Below, in pieces: positions 18,134 through 27,600 of a stretch of DNA of 64,000 nucleotides. Each line of letters starts with the position of its first letter. The stretch's first letter is position 1. The position numbers and the translations under genes are program-made. The notes under the pieces are model-generated. The model saw only the letters and a program-made list of their open reading frames with translations, did not search any database and was not told the DNA's origin. This DNA comes from Rothia uropygialis (GTDB taxonomy: Bacteria; Actinomycetota; Actinomycetes; Actinomycetales; Micrococcaceae). The stretch covers positions 1 to 64,000 of the forward strand of contig NZ_NOIS01000002.1 in assembly GCF_004137765.1 (NCBI RefSeq), written 5' to 3'.

Positions 18134-18607
18134 CTATCCGGATCTGGTCAGCGGCGTCGGACGATCGGCGGTACTAACAGAGTCGTTGTCGTTGAGCCAC
18201 TCGACCCGCTGCGATCCCAGGCCCGCGGCGATCGCGGTGGCAGTCTCGCGCCAGCTGGTGAATTGGGCGATCATCAGGTGCGGCTGCTGGGTGGAGAATG
18301 TTACTCGTGCAGCGTGGATGAGATCCCGGGCGCACTCTTCCCGGTCCTGGGCCCTCAGCGCGTACTGCCATGGGTAGCGGCAGGCCATGCGCTCGGTCAG
18401 GGGGCCGTCCTCGAGGGTCACCGAGATGAGCGTGGAGGCGATGCCCAGGAGCTCGGCCTCGCGCTGAGACATGAGCAGCAGGGACTCGCCGTCGCAGCGG
18501 GTCACTGTGACGGGGTGGTTCTCGGCATGGGCGAAGACCTCTGCTGAGTGCTTGCTCAGCTCCGAGGAGCGCCGGATGGCGGCCAGGAGGCCAACTGCGA
18601 TCTTCAT
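18134..18607 (-). CDS. Putative antitoxin (Phd/YefM-like N-terminus)
   Basis: 157 residues. The N-terminus MKIAVGLLAAIRRSSELSK is followed by HSAEVFAHAENHPVTVTRCDGESLLLMSQREAE, the usual pattern of a PHD-type DNA-binding antitoxin (strand, helix, then VTVTR-DGE strands). The long C-terminal region, with ARVTFSTQQPHLMIAQFTSWRET, should bind the partner. The gene precedes the putative toxin, as is usual. Two direct repeats 11 bp apart lie just upstream of ATG 18607 and could be the autoregulatory operator. Confidence 0.7.
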   Translation of the reverse strand: MKIAVGLLAAIRRSSELSKHSAEVFAHAENHPVTVTRCDGESLLLMSQREAELLGIASTLISVTLEDGPLTERMACRYPWQYALRAQDREECARDLIHAARVTFSTQQPHLMIAQFTSWRETATAIAAGLGSQRVEWLNDNDSVSTADRPTPLTRSG

Positions 18608-18617
18608 GCCTTCATCA

Positions 18618-18636
18618 TTTTCGGAACGTTTTCGGA
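18618..18636. repeat. Direct repeat TTTTCGGA x2, likely antitoxin operator
   Basis: TTTTCGGA occurs at 18618-18625 and 18629-18636, one helical turn apart and 11 nt upstream of the antitoxin start. The placement suits repression by the antitoxin or toxin-antitoxin complex. Confidence 0.5.
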
Positions 18637-19201
18637 GGTGTAGGAGTACCCGCATCACGGCGTCTTTCCTACTCCATGTTCTGCGATGATTGAGGTTGAT
18701 CGGTGCGCCGCTGTGAAGGCGATGTGAATGTGGTGATCGCCTTGTTTGCCCTTATCACTGCGAGTATCGCAGCGTGGCGCATTACCAGGTTCTTCACCGT
18801 GCACCCGGGGCAGGCAAGAGGATGCGCGGATGCGGGAACCGGACCATCTTGCATCAAGGCGTTGAATCGAGTCTCTGACCTGAACGATGTATTCGGATGG
18901 ACTGCTCAGACGGAATATGTCTGTATAGTCCGTGCGTCGGCACCGCCACTGACGGCCGGACAGGAGGTCGCCGCCCGCGAGTTCTCCCTACCGCGCCTTC
19001 TCGAGCGCGAGGCGAAGCGGAAGAAGCCCAGGGGCCGTGGCGCTCTGGCCTAGACGAGGCCCAGCAAGTGTCCTCTCGAGTGGTGGTCTCAAGGACGGTC
19101 ATAGACGCTTAGATTCATGTTTTGTAACCTGATGTTCAACGCGTGAGTCGCAGGCGGACTCCGACTGCGAGTCGAATCCTAAATGGATAGCCAGTCGACT
19201 C
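18637..19201. other. Stretch without a convincing gene
   Basis: I find no recognisable gene here. One forward reading (18703-19053) begins with a hydrophobic stretch (VVIALFALITASIAAW) and ends KKPRGRGALA, but it has no clear RBS and no known family. The stretch holds the 24-bp palindrome at 18910-18933. Base composition is lower in GC than the accessory block to its left, so this is a transition zone. Confidence 0.5.
18910..18933. promoter_or_regulatory. Orphan operator-like palindrome
   Basis: ACGGAnTAT-n6-ATAnTCCGT spans 18910-18933 with eight of nine arm bases matching. It contains a -10-like TATAGT (18924-18929). This looks like a TetR-type operator over a promoter, but no intact regulator or target is next to it. 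Confidence 0.4.
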
Positions 19202-19414
19202 ATGACTCGACTGACTACACACAAACGTCACAAACTTGTCGAGTCGGGCCACTTCGAACGGGGTCTCAACGTATACGGACGCCAGGGCAAACCTTGCCTG
19301 CGGTGCGCTGCCGAGGGGACCGAGACCGTGATTGTCCGAGAGGCTTTCATGAACCGGTCCTCCTACCGGTGCCCCACATGCCAGCGGACCCCTCGAGGCT
19401 TCAAAAGAGCCTGA
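19202..19414 (+). pseudogene. C-terminal fragment of an Nei/Fpg DNA glycosylase
   Basis: The 70-residue reading contains [21 protein letters not shown], then [20 protein letters not shown]. This is the last part of the Fpg/Nei family: the conserved VYGRxGxPCxRC and YRCPxCQ that bind zinc. Full-length proteins are about 270-300 residues and start with the catalytic Pro; here the whole catalytic part is missing and no other frame upstream supplies it. The break lies near 19200-19230. It therefore marks a deletion or insertion edge, and the ole cluster follows directly. Confidence 0.8.
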
Positions 19415-19439
19415 CAAAGCTCCGTCTCGTGCCCGAGGC

Positions 19440-20564
19440 TCAGACGAGCGGACGCAAAGAAGCGGTGTTCTCGCTATTGCGGGGACGGTAATACCGGCGG
19501 AGGCATTCCATGCCCTCGTCGATGGAGACTTCGGGTCGCCAGTCGAGCAATTCGTGGGTTTCGCGCTGGTCGAACCAGTGTGAGGTCGACAGCTGCTCCG
19601 CCAGGAAACGAGTCATGGGCGGTTCGTCGTGACCGGGGCGCTTCTGCCAAATCTTCTCCACGACCCCGCCGGCGAGTTTGGCCAGGGACGCCGGTACCGT
19701 GCGTTGCGGCGGTTGGACACCTGCGGCCTCGCACATCATGGTCATGAGTTCACCCACAGTTCTCGGCTCGCCGTTGCTCACGACCAAGGGTTTGCCATGC
19801 ACCGATTTGAGCCGTTTGTAATCGCGAACAATAGCTTCGGCTGCGTTGTCGACGTAGGTCGAATCGATCAGGGCGGCACCCGCGTCCAGAAGAGGGATGC
19901 CTCCGCGGGCGGCGCGTTCGATCACGCGCTCGACGAGTTGGGTGTCGCCGGGTCCCCAGACCAAGTGCGGGCGGACCACACCCACAAGGAAGTCTTCCGC
20001 ATCGTAATCTAGGGCAAGCTTCTCCGCGTAAGCCTTAGAACGGGCGTAATTGCCGCGGGCATTCCCTGGATCGGCCGGTTCGTTGCCTTGACCCATGAAA
20101 GCCGAACCTGCGTGGGAGACAGAAGGCGAGGAAATGTAGACGAATTTTTGGATCCCAGCCGAGCGTGCAGCTTCCAGAAGAAGTCGGGTGCCCGTCACAT
20201 TGGTCTCGACGTATTCTTCCCAAGGGCCTGTGACGGAAACCTTGGCGGCGAGGTGAATCACGGCGTCGGCACCGTCCAGGGCCCGGGCGACGTGGTCCGC
20301 ATTGGTGATGGACCCGCGATGCTGGTCGAACCTTTCGAGGCCCTTTTCCTGCAGGGATTCACGCACGGCCGCCGCATCCCGTCGCTGAAAACACCGGACG
20401 GTGTAACCGCGTTCGATGAGCTTGATGGCCACGCGTGAGCCCAGCAGTCCGCTTGCGCCCGTGACGACGACGGTTCGTTCCTTGGAAGCCCGCAATGAGC
20501 TGTCCGGCAGAATGTCCCGACGGTATCGCGGGTCGGGCGCGTTCCAACGTGCATTCTGGTTCAT
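19440..20564 (-). CDS. oleD: OleD-type NAD(P)H 2-alkyl-3-ketoalkanoate reductase
   Basis: 374 residues from ATG 20564. An extended SDR: VVVTGASGLLGSRVAIKLIE, VIHLAAKVSVTG, the Ser of VYISSPSV, YARSKAYAE (YxxxK) and VVRPHLVWGPGD. In the Ole pathway it reduces the beta-keto acid made by OleA to a 2-alkyl-3-hydroxy acid. Its ATG overlaps the oleBC stop (ATGA), so it is translated with it. Start chosen for this overlap; a longer frame would run back into oleBC. Context with oleA and oleBC makes the call firm. Confidence 0.92.
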   Translation of the reverse strand: MNQNARWNAPDPRYRRDILPDSSLRASKERTVVVTGASGLLGSRVAIKLIERGYTVRCFQRRDAAAVRESLQEKGLERFDQHRGSITNADHVARALDGADAVIHLAAKVSVTGPWEEYVETNVTGTRLLLEAARSAGIQKFVYISSPSVSHAGSAFMGQGNEPADPGNARGNYARSKAYAEKLALDYDAEDFLVGVVRPHLVWGPGDTQLVERVIERAARGGIPLLDAGAALIDSTYVDNAAEAIVRDYKRLKSVHGKPLVVSNGEPRTVGELMTMMCEAAGVQPPQRTVPASLAKLAGGVVEKIWQKRPGHDEPPMTRFLAEQLSTSHWFDQRETHELLDWRPEVSIDEGMECLRRYYRPRNSENTASLRPLV

Positions 20565-23368
20565 GGTTTCCTCACTTTTCCCCCGGAGAGCACCGAAGAT
20601 GCCCACGTGGCCAAGCGTGGCCGGTCGATTTTGGAGTTATGCCGAATATCCGTCGGATGTTCGCGAACCTGCAGGACAGCGGCGACACGAACGCCGGTAG
20701 CGGACTCCACAGAGGCGCGGACCGCGCGTGCCAATGCACGGGGAGCCGGGCCGTCCTTGACCGACCGGGAGCCTCCCCGGGCCGCCGCGGATTCTCTCTC
20801 GACCACGACCACCGGAACCTGAGCCCCCCAGGGCCCGACTCCGACGACGGCGGCGCGACGCACGCCCGATATCTTTTCGGCCGCCGTCTCGCCCGCAACC
20901 GGGGTCAAGAGTCCCTCCTCCGTCGACAGAAGGTGAGTGAGGCGCCCTTCGACCCAGAGGCGCCCGCTCGCGTCGAAATGCCCGACGTCGCCGGTCCGGT
21001 GCCAGCCAGGGATGGTGTCCGACGCCCGTTCCGTCCACCACAAGCGATCGTAGTGGTCCTTGGCGTGCGGAGCCGCGGCGATGATCTCGCCGGTAACATT
21101 CTGAGCGTGCGTGGGCTCGCCGGTCGGGTTGCCCTGTTCGTCGAGCGGAACGACCTGTACACGTGCGCCGTATACCGGGGTCCCGACGCAAACACCGGAT
21201 CCCGCGCCTTCGACGCCGTCTTGCGGATCCGAGTCCTTCTCGGCCTCGCGAATCTGGTCCAGGTTTATGTCCGTCAGCGGCAGACACTCGGTCATGCCGT
21301 ACGGGGTATGCAGCTTGGCGTTGGGGCAGATCTCCGCCATGGACTCCAGCAGCGGGATCGTAATCGGGGCCCCGGCCGAGAGCAGGCGGCCCACTCGCCG
21401 CATGGCCTCGCGCTCGTCGCCGCTCATGTCCTCCCGCGTCGCCACGACATTCATGAGGGCCGCCGGGCTCGCGAAAACCACGGTGGCTTCGATTGCTTCG
21501 ACCGCCTGAGCCAGTGCCTTGGCCGTCAAGGTCTTGGGCTGGGTCACGTCCATGTCGGGCGTGACCGATGTTGCGCCCAGTGCCGGCCCGAGGAGCGCGA
21601 ACGGAGCAAAACCGGCAACGAGACCCGCCCCTTCCGAGAGACTGTACGTGTTCTGGATGGCATCCCGCATCGAGGACAGCTGCCGGTGTGTATAGGCCAC
21701 TCCCTTGGCGGGGCCGGTGGACCCCGACGTGTAGAGAATTGCCGCGACGTTGTCCGGCTGAGGCGCGTTCCACGGCGTCGTGGGTTGAGGCTCACGGACA
21801 AAATGAGAGTCGATGCCCGCCTCGGCGCCGAGCAGTTTAAGGGTCGATGAATGAGCAGTCCCGGCCAGAATGCGGCGACCAGGCCACCCCGCAGCCTTGG
21901 CCGCAAGCATTGCCTGTGGGATGCCCACCAGGAACTCCGGGGATGCGCCCCGCACCGCCCGGGTCAGACCCTTCATGCCCAGGCCGGTGTCGGCGACGAC
22001 GATGACCGCGCCTATTTTGAGGCACGCATAGATCAACGTCGTGAGCCGGGAGCCTGGCGGAACCATGAGGTTAACGCGGGTTCCGGCTTGAACGCCGAGA
22101 TCCCGGAGGACTTCCGCCGTATGGTCGACCTTCTCGGCGAGTTCACGCCAGGAAAGTTGCCTTCGTATGGTTGCCAATGCAGCCGTGGCGTGTTTGCCCG
22201 TGGCCTTGGGCCTCGCTCCATGGTTGACGGGACCCATGTCCACGACGGCCGGAGAATCGTCGGCGCGCCTTTCGTCCAACTCGGAAATCATGGGCCTGTA
22301 GTCCAGTGCCAGGGGAGAGGACTTTCGGTCCTTCTCTCGGACGACCCGATGGCGTTCGACCACTTTGGGCGCCCCCAGCAAAGCTTCATCGAGCCAAGCG
22401 AACAGGACGGACGCAATGTCCTCGTCTTCAGCGACCAGGTGACCGGCTTTGTCGAAGCGATGCAATGTCGCTTCGGGGTTCCGGGAAAGGATGTCGTCCA
22501 GGTAGCGCTGTTTGAACACGGGATCGGCGGGGCCCCACAGCACTAGGCACGGAAGGTCGTCATCGGCTACGGCACGGGCGATTCGTTGCATCTCCGGGTA
22601 GGCGCGATGCTGCGGGTCCAACGGGATGTCCGCGACAAAGTTTCGGATGCCGTCGCGATCCTCGGCCGACTGATACGGAGACCGGTATGCCTTCTTGGTC
22701 TCTGGATCCCATTCGCCGCGGTGCAGTGAGAGTGTCACGTCCAAGAAAGCGGTCGTGGACTGGGTTCCGCGGCTGTGTACGGCCGGATGCAGTGCGAGGC
22801 GCAGTGCGCCGGGGATCCTTTCGCCCTCTGGCTGGTAGAGAGCCGTGTTGGTGAAAATCCGGCCCCGATGCAGCTCGGGATGCTCGACGCCCCAGCCTTG
22901 GGAAATGAGGCCGCCCCAATCGTGGCTCAGCGTCACGACGCCCTCGGGACCGGGGTTCTCGTCGATGCCCAGGGCCCGGGTGAAGTCGCCCAGGTCCCGT
23001 ATGCGGTCTTGAAGACTTCGTTCCGTCCCGGTCCTATCCGAGTAGCCCATGTCCAGGTGGTCGATCGCGACAACGCGCCACGGGCGACTACCGGCGTCGG
23101 AGCCGGCCGCGACGACGTCGCGCCAAAGATAGGACCAGGTCGGATTCCCGTGGACGCAGAGCACGGTGCCTACGGGTTCGAGGCCGGCCCGTTCGAGTTC
23201 GGGAGCGTTGTCGAGGAAGTGCCAGGTCCGGTACGTTCCCGAATCCACGGCAGCGCTCGATTCGACACGCAACGTTCTGCTCGCGTCCCTGGCCACTCCA
23301 GGCCAGCGCTTCAAAGGGATCGGCCCGGGCTGTGGCGTGGGGCGAGATGTCCGATTCGCGGCGGCCAT
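20561..23368 (-). CDS. oleBC: OleB-OleC fusion: beta-lactone decarboxylase and beta-lactone synthetase
   Basis: 935 residues in two parts. Residues 1-330 are an alpha/beta hydrolase of haloalkane-dehalogenase type: VLCVHGNPTWSYLWRDVV (oxyanion region), LSHDWGGLISQG (nucleophile Asp) and a late His (FDKAGHLVAEDE). From about 360 on is an AMP-forming ligase: AILYTSGSTGPAKGVAYTHRQ (P-loop), TPYGMTECLP, WHRTGDVGHFDASGRLWVEG. OleC closes the hydroxy acid to a beta-lactone with ATP, OleB removes CO2 to yield a cis-olefin. Fused OleBC is characteristic of Micrococcus-type actinobacteria. Central gene of oleA-oleBC-oleD. Confidence 0.94.
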   Translation of the reverse strand: MAAANRTSRPTPQPGPIPLKRWPGVARDASRTLRVESSAAVDSGTYRTWHFLDNAPELERAGLEPVGTVLCVHGNPTWSYLWRDVVAAGSDAGSRPWRVVAIDHLDMGYSDRTGTERSLQDRIRDLGDFTRALGIDENPGPEGVVTLSHDWGGLISQGWGVEHPELHRGRIFTNTALYQPEGERIPGALRLALHPAVHSRGTQSTTAFLDVTLSLHRGEWDPETKKAYRSPYQSAEDRDGIRNFVADIPLDPQHRAYPEMQRIARAVADDDLPCLVLWGPADPVFKQRYLDDILSRNPEATLHRFDKAGHLVAEDEDIASVLFAWLDEALLGAPKVVERHRVVREKDRKSSPLALDYRPMISELDERRADDSPAVVDMGPVNHGARPKATGKHATAALATIRRQLSWRELAEKVDHTAEVLRDLGVQAGTRVNLMVPPGSRLTTLIYACLKIGAVIVVADTGLGMKGLTRAVRGASPEFLVGIPQAMLAAKAAGWPGRRILAGTAHSSTLKLLGAEAGIDSHFVREPQPTTPWNAPQPDNVAAILYTSGSTGPAKGVAYTHRQLSSMRDAIQNTYSLSEGAGLVAGFAPFALLGPALGATSVTPDMDVTQPKTLTAKALAQAVEAIEATVVFASPAALMNVVATREDMSGDEREAMRRVGRLLSAGAPITIPLLESMAEICPNAKLHTPYGMTECLPLTDINLDQIREAEKDSDPQDGVEGAGSGVCVGTPVYGARVQVVPLDEQGNPTGEPTHAQNVTGEIIAAAPHAKDHYDRLWWTERASDTIPGWHRTGDVGHFDASGRLWVEGRLTHLLSTEEGLLTPVAGETAAEKISGVRRAAVVGVGPWGAQVPVVVVERESAAARGGSRSVKDGPAPRALARAVRASVESATGVRVAAVLQVREHPTDIRHNSKIDRPRLATWASSVLSGGKVRKP

Positions 23369-23396
23369 GAGTACCTCTTCTGTGCGTTGGCGGTTG

Positions 23397-24428
23397 CTAC
23401 CAGGCGATTTCCATGAGGGCGGTGTTCAATCCGGACCCGACGCCCATGCAGAGGACGCGTTGGCCAGGCTTCAAACGTTCGGCCTCGAGGGCCAACGTCA
23501 TCGGCAGGGCGGCTGCCGCGACATTGCCCCAGTAGGGGAACGTCACAGGGATACGGTCACGATCGATACCGACGGCGTCGATGATGGCGTTGGTATGGGA
23601 CGTCGAGATCTGGTGGGTGATGTAGGAATCCATGTCGGTCCAGTCCCAGCCGTCTTCGTGGGCGCGGTCCCAGGCATCGGTCACGAGCTCCAGACCGTAT
23701 TTAAGAAGCCCTGTGGCGTCCGTACTCATGCCTTGTCCGGCCTCGCCGCCTATGCACAAGTCCTTGTGCTCGGTGCCTGCGCGCGAGATGGACCCAAGAA
23801 TCTGGTGGCCCTCCGGATGACGGTCCGCCCGTCCTACAACGGCAGCCGCGGCACCCGAACCGAGGGTCAGGGTCGCGAACTGAGCCAAAACGTCGTCGCG
23901 TGTCGAATCGGCACGATTGAGCATATTCAGGGCAGTCTCGTGCCACGGAGAAGGGTCCTCACCGCACACAATCAACGCGTATTCTATGGCTCCTGCATCG
24001 ATCATCGAGGAGGCAACTGTGAGACCGTTCACGAAGCCGAGGCACGCGTTGGTCATGTCGAAGTTCAGCGCATGCCGGGGGAGGCCGATCTCGTGGTGAA
24101 TTCCGACAGCTACGGCCGGCTCGAAATTGTCGCGAGTCACCGAAGTATTGATGAAGAGACCGATGTGTTCCGGTGTGATTCCGGCCTGTTCCAGGGCTGC
24201 GCGTCCGGCTTGTGCGGCGCCGTGCTCGAATGAGCTGTCTTCCGACCAGGCGCGTCGTTCGCTGATGCCGGCAAGGCGTTCGAGGAGACCCTTGGGCATT
24301 TTGAGCCGTTTGTACGTTCCGGCCAGCTGCTCGTCGAAATATGAGGAGGGCAGAACCTCTTCGGCCTCCACCTTGGTCACTGAAAGAAGTGCTGAATTAC
24401 GGTGGTGGATAGACGAGTTAGCGGTCAA
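23397..24428 (-). CDS. oleA: OleA, thiolase-fold acyl-CoA condensing enzyme for olefins
   Basis: 343 residues with the KAS III-like fold: catalytic Cys in FDMTNACLGFVNG, His in YITHQISTSH and Asn in YWGNVAAAALP. A Glu-rich start (EAEEVLPSSYFDEQ) and MPKGLLERLAGISERR are typical of OleA. It joins two fatty acyl thioesters head to head into a 2-alkyl-3-keto acid, the first step of long-chain olefin synthesis. The TTG at 24428 is the most likely start because the RNSALLSV stretch is kept in relatives. Transcribed divergently from smc. Confidence 0.93.
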   Translation of the reverse strand: MTANSSIHHRNSALLSVTKVEAEEVLPSSYFDEQLAGTYKRLKMPKGLLERLAGISERRAWSEDSSFEHGAAQAGRAALEQAGITPEHIGLFINTSVTRDNFEPAVAVGIHHEIGLPRHALNFDMTNACLGFVNGLTVASSMIDAGAIEYALIVCGEDPSPWHETALNMLNRADSTRDDVLAQFATLTLGSGAAAAVVGRADRHPEGHQILGSISRAGTEHKDLCIGGEAGQGMSTDATGLLKYGLELVTDAWDRAHEDGWDWTDMDSYITHQISTSHTNAIIDAVGIDRDRIPVTFPYWGNVAAAALPMTLALEAERLKPGQRVLCMGVGSGLNTALMEIAW

Positions 24429-24686
24429 TTAAACGAGCCTTTATCCGGAAGTGAACGGGTCTGATTCGAGAACTACGTGAGTGGCACTCGAGGTACTACT
24501 CTACAACCAGCTTTGCGGATGACTGGCGATTTCACCCTTGACATAAATCTCCTCCGTCTGTTTGGACCCTCGGCGCCATTCCAACGACGGCCTTGGACCT
24601 CGCGATAGAGTGGACGGTCGTGGCCGGGATATGCGGCCGGCCCAAGTCGAGGCCGAGAAGGACAGCCCGGAAGGAAAAGAGGCGGC

Positions 24687-27600
24687 GTGCACCTCAAGAC
24701 GTTGACGGTCAAGGGATTCAAATCTTTCGCATCAGCAACTTCCTTCGAATTCGAGCCCGGCGTCACCGCAGTCGTCGGACCGAACGGTTCGGGGAAATCA
24801 AACGTCGTGGACGCCCTGTCCTGGGTCATGGGGGAACAGGGCGCGAAGTCGTTGCGCGGCGGAAAAATGGAAGATGTCATCTTCGCCGGTACCTCCGGTC
24901 GGGCCCCGCTCGGTCGAGCCCATGTCTCTCTGACGATCGACAACGCCGATGGCGCTCTGCCCATTGAGTATTCCGAAGTCACGATCTCGCGAACGCTGTT
25001 CCGCACCGGTGGCTCCGAGTACGCGATCAACGGGAACTCCTGTCGTCTTCTCGATATCCAGGAGCTGCTCTCGGACTCGGGTCTGGGTAGGGAAATGCAC
25101 GTCATCGTGGGGCAAGGGCAGCTTGACCGAATCCTTCACGCTACCCCGGAAGAACGGCGAGGTTTCATCGAAGAAGCCTCGGGCGTTCTCAAACACCGAC
25201 GCCGCAAGGAGAAGACTCTTCGCAAACTCGCGTCAATGGAAACGAACGTTTCCCGTCTCGAAGATCTGACGGGTGAAATAGGGCGTCAACTGACCCCGCT
25301 GGGACGGCAAGCCAAGGTCGCGCGACGAGCGCAGAGGATCCAGCACGATGTCCGCGATGCGAGGGCCCGTATCTATGCGGACGACTGGGTTCAGGCCTCC
25401 ACCGCGCTCGACACGGATGCGGATGAGCTCCAGAAGATCCAGGAGCAGCTCAAGGCCCGGGAGGCTGCGCACGAGGACGTGTCTCAGAGGATCGCCGGAT
25501 TGGAGGCGGAAGCCTCGCTCGTGAGCCCAGAGGTGACCCGGGCACGAGATACCTGGTACGCGTTGTCCCAGCTCCGGGAACGTTTCGACTCTTTGACCCA
25601 ACTCGCGCAGGAGCGGTTGAGAACCCAATCGACGCCCGTGGGGCGTGCGCATCTGCGCGACCCCGAGCGGCTCCAAGAGAACGCGGATCGGATCGCCTCC
25701 GACCTTGAGGCAGCGGATGTGGCCCTGAACGAAGCGCGCGCGAGGCATGAAGAATCCGGAAAACTCCGTCTGGACCGGGAAGAAGAAGCTCGAACTGCTG
25801 AAGAGCACCATGCGAACCTTCTCGCCGCGGCCGCCGAGCAACGGGAGAACATCGCTTCGCTTCGGGGCAAGATGGCTACGGCGAGATCCGAACACGAGAC
25901 GCTGACCGCTCGACGCGAAGAACAGGAACGCGAAGTCGAGGCGATTCGTCAGCGCCTCGAGGATTACCGCATCGACTTGGAGAGACAAACCGAAGTTTCC
26001 GGGCCCACTGAGGAAGACACCTCGAAGGCCTCGGAAGCATCGGATGCCGCCCACGCCGCGACCGAACGGAGTCAAACGACCCTGGACGCCGCGACGGCGG
26101 AACTGAATTCGGTCCGTCGCGAGCACGACGCCGCCCGGGCTCGCGTAGAGGCCCTGAAAGAGTCCATGCCGGCGGCGGACGCTACGGAGGCGATCCTCGA
26201 AAGGTTCCGTGAACAGACCACGCGAGTTCGCGAGCAGCTTGCGGTGGATCCCGAATACGCGGCGGCCGTATCGACCGCCCTGGGTCCGGTGGCCGAAGGG
26301 CTGGCCCTTACGGAGACAGAGGATTTCGGGACCATCTTGGATGAAGCGCGCGCTGCCGACCTCGGCGTCGTGAGCCTGATGCTGGGCGCAACCAGCCAGG
26401 TGGGCAACGTTGGGACAAAAGGTCTTGAGGCATTCGGGGATTACCTCCGGACGCTGAAGTCCGACGGTGTCGTCGACGTGACCTGGGCACCTCGGGCCGT
26501 TGCCGGGGGGCGACTCGCGGACGAGGCACGCTCACTCTTGCGCCGGTGTGCGCTTGTCCCCGACGCGAGGTCGGCCGCACAGCTGCGTGAGCGGTTTATC
26601 GATGACGCGGAGCATGGCGTTGTCCCTGAAGCCTGGCGGATCGTTGCTTCGGACGGAACCGTGGTCGAGGAGCAGCAAGCTCGCGGGGGAAGCGCCGAGG
26701 GCGCATCGGGGCTTGAGATCTCCGCGCGCATCGAAGCGGCGCAGGCGCGCGTCGACGAGCTCGGCCGCGTGTATGCGTCTGCCGAGCGAGCACATCGTGA
26801 AGCCACCGAAGAACACCGTAGGGTTCACGATGAGGCGCGCGCTGCTCGCGAAGAATTCGCGCGCATCAGCCGGGAATCCACTGCGAGCGCTGCCGCTCTG
26901 TCGAGAGCGAGGACCTTGGTTTCCTCGACCGAAGAGGAAGCCGAACAGGCCCTTCGCCGGTTGAACGAGCTCAAAGCAAGGGAACCGGAGGTCGCCGACC
27001 GCCTCAAACAGGCCGTGGGCGCTGTCTCGGCCGCATTGGAACTTCAGGACCACGATGGCGGTCAGGCCCTGGAACGGGCCGAGAAAATGCGCAATGAGGC
27101 CGCGGACGAGGCCAAGGCAGCGAGATCGCGGGAGACCGAGGCCCTGCTCGGCCTGCGTGGTGCTCAGGGGCAGATTGACCAGTTGAAGCAGAGGTACGAC
27201 GCCGCGTTGCGCACGGTGGCTTCCGAACGGGCCGCACATGCCGAAGTCGAACGGCAGGAGAAGCAGAGGAAGGCAAAATACGCGGCGACGAGCCGTGTTC
27301 TGGCGATGATCGGTACCGTGCGGGAACGCATTGAAGCTTCCCTGAATGTCTCCCAGGATGAGCGCGAACGAGTCCAGACGCGTAGGGCCGGAATCGAGTC
27401 TCGCCTGGCCGAAGGGCGCGAAGAAGAGAAGAAGATCCGCGACGAGTTGGATTCGACGCGCTCCAAGGTGCATTCGGGAGAACTCGAGCGAGCGACCCGG
27501 GAGGCCAAACTCGAGTCTCTCAGGGAGACGATTCTCGACGAGCTGAGCCTCACGGCGGAAACGCTCGTCTCGGATTACGGACCGCACCTTCCGATTCCCG

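Noticed and set aside
18703-19053. Forward open frame with a hydrophobic start before the nei fragment
   Set aside because: No clear RBS, no family, and it spans the palindrome at 18910; kept only as a remark in the gap entry.
19100-19240. Possible attachment site of an integrated element at the nei stub
   Set aside because: No integrase gene, tRNA or matching direct repeat is visible in the window.
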